DNA of 64,000 nucleotides from Rattus norvegicus (taxonomy: Eukaryota > Chordata > Mammalia > Rodentia > Muridae), in the NCBI RefSeq assembly GCF_036323735.1, contig NC_086028.1:22595001-22659000 (forward strand), in the 5' to 3' direction. Below, piece after piece: positions 60,359-64,000 of this stretch. Below the pieces are notes generated by a model. It saw only the letters and a list, made by a program, of their open reading frames with translations, made no database searches and was not told the DNA's origin. The position numbers and the translations under genes were made by a program. The stretch's first letter is position 1; every line of letters starts with the position of its first letter.

Positions 60359-60480
60359 AAAATGTATATACTAGGGTTGGAGATTTAGCTCAGTGGTAGA
60401 GCGCTTGCCTAGGAAGCACAAGGCCCTGGGTTCGGTCCCCAGCTCCAAAAAAAAAGAACCAAAAAAAAATGTATATACTA
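60359..60480 (+). mobile_element. Young ID SINE with 15-bp target-site duplication
   Basis: AAAATGTATATACTA flanks the insert at 60359-60373 and 60466-60480. The ID body (60374-60447) has the A box TAGCTCAGTGGTAG and B box GGTTCGGTCC, nearly identical to BC1. An A-rich tail with a GAACC interruption follows (60448-60465). The plus-strand frame starting at 60393 runs out of the element and is not a gene. Confidence 0.97.
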
Positions 60481-60493
60481 AGATGTTCATAGA

Positions 60494-60735
60494 TAGTAGT
60501 TCTCAACCTGAGGGTCCCAACCCTCTTGGAGGGCCTCATATCAGCTATACTATATATCAGATATTTGCATTAAATTCATAGCAATAGTAAAATTGCAGTT
60601 AAGGAATACCAATGAAATCATTTTATATTCTGGGTCACCACAACATGAGAAACTATATTTAAAGAGCAGCATTGGAAAGGTTGAGAATCAGGCTGGAGAG
60701 ATGGCTCAGTGGTTAAGGAAGGTTGAGAATCACTG
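60494..60735. mobile_element. URR1-like non-autonomous hAT DNA transposon
   Basis: The ends are imperfect terminal inverted repeats: TAGTAGTTCTCAACCTG (60494-60510) and AAGGTTGAGAATCACTG (60719-60735). The interior has GAGGGTCCCAACCCTCTTGG, CAGATATTTGCATTA, AATAGTAAAATTGCAGTTA and GGGTCACCACAACATGAG, the order of the rodent URR1 (hAT-Charlie) family. It encodes nothing and depended on a transposase in trans. The right end is split by a 28-bp insertion. A clear 8-bp hAT target duplication was not visible. Confidence 0.75.
60691..60718 (+). mobile_element. 28-bp B2-head insertion without tail
   Basis: GGCTGGAGAGATGGCTCAGT plus GGTTAAGG is the very 5' end of B2/B3, with no body and no poly-A. 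It is flanked by AAGGTTGAGAATCA on both sides (60677-60690 and 60719-60732). This resembles a tail-less retropseudogene with target duplication. A local repair filler is the alternative. Confidence 0.7.
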
Positions 60736-61009
60736 GACTAAGAGACACTATCCATAAATTTCTCATAGTACTAACCACCTAAAGTATAACATCAGTTATT
60801 TTATAATAAGATGGTTCAAAATAGCCAGCGAAAATAAAACCTCACAGAAAAATACCATCTTCTACATAGACTTGTACTAAAAATGGTTGGTTCCTTCATG
60901 TTCTAAAGGAGAACCATTTTTCAATGTTTTTCACACAACTTGTGGTTATTTCCACCTATCCCAGGAATCCCTTGATTCTAGGTGTAAGAGCACTTATAAC
61001 CAGAATTTC

Positions 61010-61533
61010 ATTGAGACACCGCCGGAACCTGAAGGAAACAGACCGGATAAACAGTTCTCTGCCCCCAAATCCCGTGGGAGGGAGAGCTAAACCCTCAGAG
61101 AGGCAGACACGCCTGGGAAACCAGAAGAGACTGCACTCTACATACACATCTCGGACGCCAGAGGAAAACACCAAAGGCCATCTGGAACCCTGGTGCACTG
61201 AAGCTCCCGAAAGGGGCGGCGCAGGTATTCCTGGTTGCTGCTGCCACAGAGAGCCCGTGGGCAGCACCCTGCGAGCGAACTTGAGCCTCGTGACCACAGG
61301 TAAGACCAACCTTTCTGCTGCAAGAAAGCTGCCTGGTGAACTCAAGACACAGGCCCACAGGAACAGCTGAAGACCTGTAGAGAGGAAAACTACACGCCCG
61401 AAAGCAGAACACTCTGTCCCCATAACTGACTGAAAGAGAGGAAAACAGGTCTACAGCACTCCTGACACAGGCTTATAGGACAGTCTAGCCACTGTCAGAA
61501 ATAGCAGAACAAAGTAACACTAGAGATAATCTG
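61010..61533 (+). promoter_or_regulatory. LINE-1 5' UTR (promoter-proximal part)
   Basis: CpG-containing leader upstream of ORF1 (GACACCGCCGGAACC, CGAAAGGGGCGGCGCAGG, GCGAGCGAACTTGAGCC). In rodents the promoter monomers lie further 5'; I see no tandem monomers, so the element is probably 5' truncated within or just below the promoter. Long frames exist here on both strands (148 codons sense from 60924, 155 codons antisense 60956-61423) but extend into flanking DNA. Confidence 0.75.
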
Positions 61534-62630
61534 ATGGCGAGAGGCAAGCGCAGGAACCCAAGCAACAGAAACCAAGACTACATGCCATCATCGGAGCCCA
61601 ATTCTCCCACCAAAACAAACATGGAATATCCAAACACACCAGAAAAGCAAGATCTAGTTTCAAAATCATATTTGATCATGATGCTGGAGGACTTCAAGAA
61701 AGACATGAAGAACTCCCTTAGGGAAACACAGGAAAACATTAATAAACAAGTAGAAGCCTACAGAGAGGAATCGCAAAAATCCCTGAAAGAATCGCAAAAA
61801 TCCCTGAAAGAATTCCAGGAAAACACAATCAAACAGTTGAAGGAACTAAAAATGGAAATAGAAGCAATCAAGAAAGAACACATGGAAACAACCCTGGATA
61901 TAGAAAACCAAAAGAAGAGATAAGGAGCTGTAGATACAAGCCTCACCAACAGAATACAAGAGATGGAAGAGAGAATCTCAGGAGCAGAAGATTCCATAGA
62001 AATCATTGACTCAACTGTCAAAGATAATGTAAAGCGGAAAAAGCTACTGGTCCAAAACATACAGGAAATCCAGGACTCAATGAGAAGATCAAACCTAAGG
62101 ATAATAGGTATAGAAGAGAGTGAAGACTCCCAGCTCAAAGGACCAGTAAATATCTTCAACAAAATCATAGAAGAAAACTTCCCTAACCTAAAAAAAGAGA
62201 TACCCATAGGCATACAAGAAGCCTACAGAACTCCAAATAGATTGGACCAGAAAAGAAACACCTCCCGTCACATAATAGTCAAAACACCAAACGCACAAAA
62301 TAAAGAAAGAATATTAAAAGCAGTAAGGGAAAAAGTCAAGTAACATATAAAGGCAGACCTATCAGAATCACACCAGACTTCTCGCCAGAAACTATGAAGG
62401 CCAGAAGATCCTGGACTGATGTCATACAGACCCTAAGAGAACACAAATGCCAGCCCAGGTTACTGTATCCTGCAAAACTCTCAATTAACATAGATGGAGA
62501 AACCTAGATATTCCATGACAAAACCAAATTTACACAATATCTTTCTACAAATCCAGCACTACAAAGGATAATAAATGGTAAAGCCCAACATAAGGAGGCA
62601 AGCTATACCCTAGAAGAAGCAAGAAACTAA
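61534..62630 (+). pseudogene. LINE-1 ORF1 pseudogene (RNA-binding chaperone), three lesions
   Basis: ORF1p is a trimeric coiled-coil RNA-binding protein that packages L1 RNA. The frame starts MARGKRRNPSNRNQDYMPSS at 61534, followed by a heptad-rich coiled coil (about residues 45-125). The RRM-like part includes RRSNLRIIGIEE near 62083-62118, and a C-terminal domain ends EEARN with TAA at 62628-62630. Three breaks are visible. A TAA at 61921-61923 interrupts the frame after ENQKKR. An apparent one-base loss near 62325-62340 shifts the frame and gives TAA at 62341-62343. A TAG at 62505-62507 sits in the shifted, otherwise correct frame. A 21-bp tandem duplication (61769-61789 and 61790-61810) adds exactly one seven-residue unit to the coiled coil. 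Confidence 0.92.
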
Positions 62631-62689
62631 TCGTCTAGGCAACAAAACAAAGAGAATGAAAGCACACAAACATAACCTCACATCCAAAT

Positions 62690-64000
62690 ATGAATATAAC
62701 GGGAAGCAATAATCACTATTCCTTAATATCTCTCAAAATCAATGGCCTCAACTCCCCAATAAAAAGACATAGATTAACAAACTGGATACACAACGAGGAC
62801 CCTGCATTCTGCTGCCTACAGGAAACACACCTCAGAGACAAAGACAGACATTACCTCAGAGTGAAAGGCTGGAAAACAATTTTCCAAGCAAATGGACAGA
62901 AGAAGCAAGCTGGAGTAGCCATTCTAATATCAAATAAAATCAATTTTCAACTAAAAGTCATCAAAAAAGATAAGGAAGGACACTTCATATTCATCAAAGG
63001 AAAAATCCACCAAGATGAACTCTCAATCCTAAATATCTATGCCCCAAATACAAGGGCACCTATATATGTAAAAGAAACCTTACTAAAGCTCAAAACACAC
63101 ATTGCACCTCACACAATAATAGTGGAAGATTTCAACACCCCACTCTCATCAATGGACAGATCATGGAAACAGAAATTAAACAGAGATGTAGACAGACTAA
63201 GAGAAGTCATGAGCCAAATGGACTTAACGGATATTTATAGAACATTCTATCCTAAAGCAAAAGGATATACCTTCTTCTCAGCTCCTCATGGTACTTTCTC
63301 CAAAATTGACCATATAATTGGTCAAAAAACGGGCCTCAACAGGTACAGAAAGATAGAAATAATCCCATGCGTGCTATCAGACCACCACGGCCTAAAACTG
63401 GTCTTCAATAACAATCAAGGAAGAATGCCCACATATACTTGGAAATTGAACAATGCTCTACTCAATGATAACCTGGTCAATGAAGAAATAAAGAAAGAAA
63501 TTAAAAACTTTTTAGAATTTAATGAAAATGAAGGTACAACATACCCAAACTTATGGGACACAATGAAAGCTGTGCTAAGAGGAAAACTCATAGCACTGAG
63601 TGCCTGCGGAAAGAAACAGGAAAGAGCATATGTCAGCAGCTTGACAGCACACCTAAAAGCTCTAGAACAAAAAGAAGCAAATACCCCCAGGAGGAGTAGA
63701 AGGCAGGAAATAATCAAACTCAGAGCGGGAATCAACCAAGTAGAAACAAAAAGGACCATAGAAAGAATCAACAGAACCAAAAGTTGGTTCTTTGAGAAAA
63801 TCAACAAGATAGATAAACCCTTAGCCAGACTAACGAGAGGACACAGAGAGTGCGTCCAAATTAACAAAATCAGAAATGAAAAGGGAGACATAACAACAGA
63901 TTCAGAGGAAATTCAAAAAATCATCAGATCTTACTATAAAAACCTATATTCAACAAAACTTGAAAATCTTCAGGAAATGGACAATTTCCTAGACAGATAC
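62690..64000 (+). CDS. LINE-1 ORF2 N-terminal part (endonuclease), open to window end
   Basis: ORF2p nicks target DNA and reverse-transcribes L1 RNA. From the ATG at 62690 the frame has no stop for 437 codons to the last base. The APE-like endonuclease fills about residues 1-240: N18, LQETHL with E45, NIYAPN with Y117, DFNTPLS with D147 and N149, FFSAPHGTFSKIDH with D207, and SDHH with S230, D231 and H232. All visible catalytic residues are present. Residue 146, normally glycine in the GDFN motif, is glutamate (GAA at 63125-63127). The following linker leads towards the reverse transcriptase, which lies beyond the window. The ATG at 62690 was chosen because it gives the usual ORF2 start position before the endonuclease; an upstream stop was not checked in every frame. 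Confidence 0.9.
   Translation, partial: MNITGSNNHYSLISLKINGLNSPIKRHRLTNWIHNEDPAFCCLQETHLRDKDRHYLRVKGWKTIFQANGQKKQAGVAILISNKINFQLKVIKKDKEGHFIFIKGKIHQDELSILNIYAPNTRAPIYVKETLLKLKTHIAPHTIIVEDFNTPLSSMDRSWKQKLNRDVDRLREVMSQMDLTDIYRTFYPKAKGYTFFSAPHGTFSKIDHIIGQKTGLNRYRKIEIIPCVLSDHHGLKLVFNNNQGRMPTYTWKLNNALLNDNLVNEEIKKEIKNFLEFNENEGTTYPNLWDTMKAVLRGKLIALSACGKKQERAYVSSLTAHLKALEQKEANTPRRSRRQEIIKLRAGINQVETKRTIERINRTKSWFFEKINKIDKPLARLTRGHRECVQINKIRNEKGDITTDSEEIQKIIRSYYKNLYSTKLENLQEMDNFLDRY

Larger units (their letters stand above)
61010..64000 (+). mobile_element. Young rat LINE-1, 5' UTR to mid ORF2, runs off the window
   Basis: The element begins near 61010 (boundary approximate) with a GC-richer 5' UTR, then ORF1 (61534-62630), a 59-bp spacer, and ORF2 from 62690 to the window end. 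The order and wording match young rat L1. The 3' end, tail and target duplication lie outside. ORF1 is inactivated, whereas ORF2 is open as far as visible, so the copy is recent but already non-autonomous. Confidence 0.95.

Noticed and set aside
1..64000. CRISPR array, operon, phage or bacterial system
   Set aside because: Repeats are eukaryotic retroelements and microsatellites; no spaced direct-repeat array or prokaryotic coding density.

Overview
This window is nuclear DNA from a rodent, most likely rat (Rattus). The diagnostic material is repeats: young tRNA-Ala/BC1-like ID SINEs with intact target-site duplications, B1, B2/B3 and MIR SINEs, and LINE-1 copies of rodent type. One of these L1s has the 5' region and ORF1 start typical of young rat L1. 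The background is AT-rich, CpG-poor and full of microsatellites. I found no host protein-coding exon, no rRNA or tRNA gene, and nothing prokaryotic. The only substantial reading frames are L1 ORF1 and ORF2 pieces. The window reads as a gene desert or a very large intron.

Layout. 1-10 kb: a cut B2, two old minus-strand L1 pieces, a TG-rich satellite with an internal 137-bp duplication, an eroded 3' end of a pre-rodent L1 (about 5.4-6.3 kb), and a compact CpG-retaining segment at 8.76-9.2 kb that looks like a conserved non-coding element. 10.6-12.8 kb: a young 5'-truncated minus-strand L1 with a perfect 16-bp target duplication. 15-18.4 kb and 20.3-23.8 kb: two older plus-strand L1s. 27.6-28.5 kb: an L1 3' end whose 5' part is inverted (twin priming), flanked by a 12-bp target duplication. 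30.7-32.8 kb: repeat-free sequence with homeodomain-type motifs, including a perfect 20-bp palindrome. 33.1-34.2 kb: an old SINE split by an L1. 39.5-40.2 kb and 51.0-51.7 kb: further CpG-retaining unique segments. 40.9-48.3 kb: L1 tails, two or three MIRs and microsatellites. 52.4 kb and 60.4 kb: young ID insertions. 60.5-60.7 kb: a small URR1-like hAT transposon carrying a 28-bp B2-head insertion. 61.0 kb to the end: a rat L1 with 5' UTR, an ORF1 broken three times, and an ORF2 reading frame that is open for 437 codons and runs off the window.

There is no operon-like cooperation here. The biology is layered retrotransposition into regulatory-looking intergenic DNA. The best leads are the 20-bp palindrome segment, the three CpG-retaining candidate elements, the twin-primed L1, the tail-less B2-head insertion, and the L1 with an open endonuclease domain. 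Family names for repeats come from recognising their consensus by eye, not from a search; boundaries of old repeats are good to a few tens of bases.
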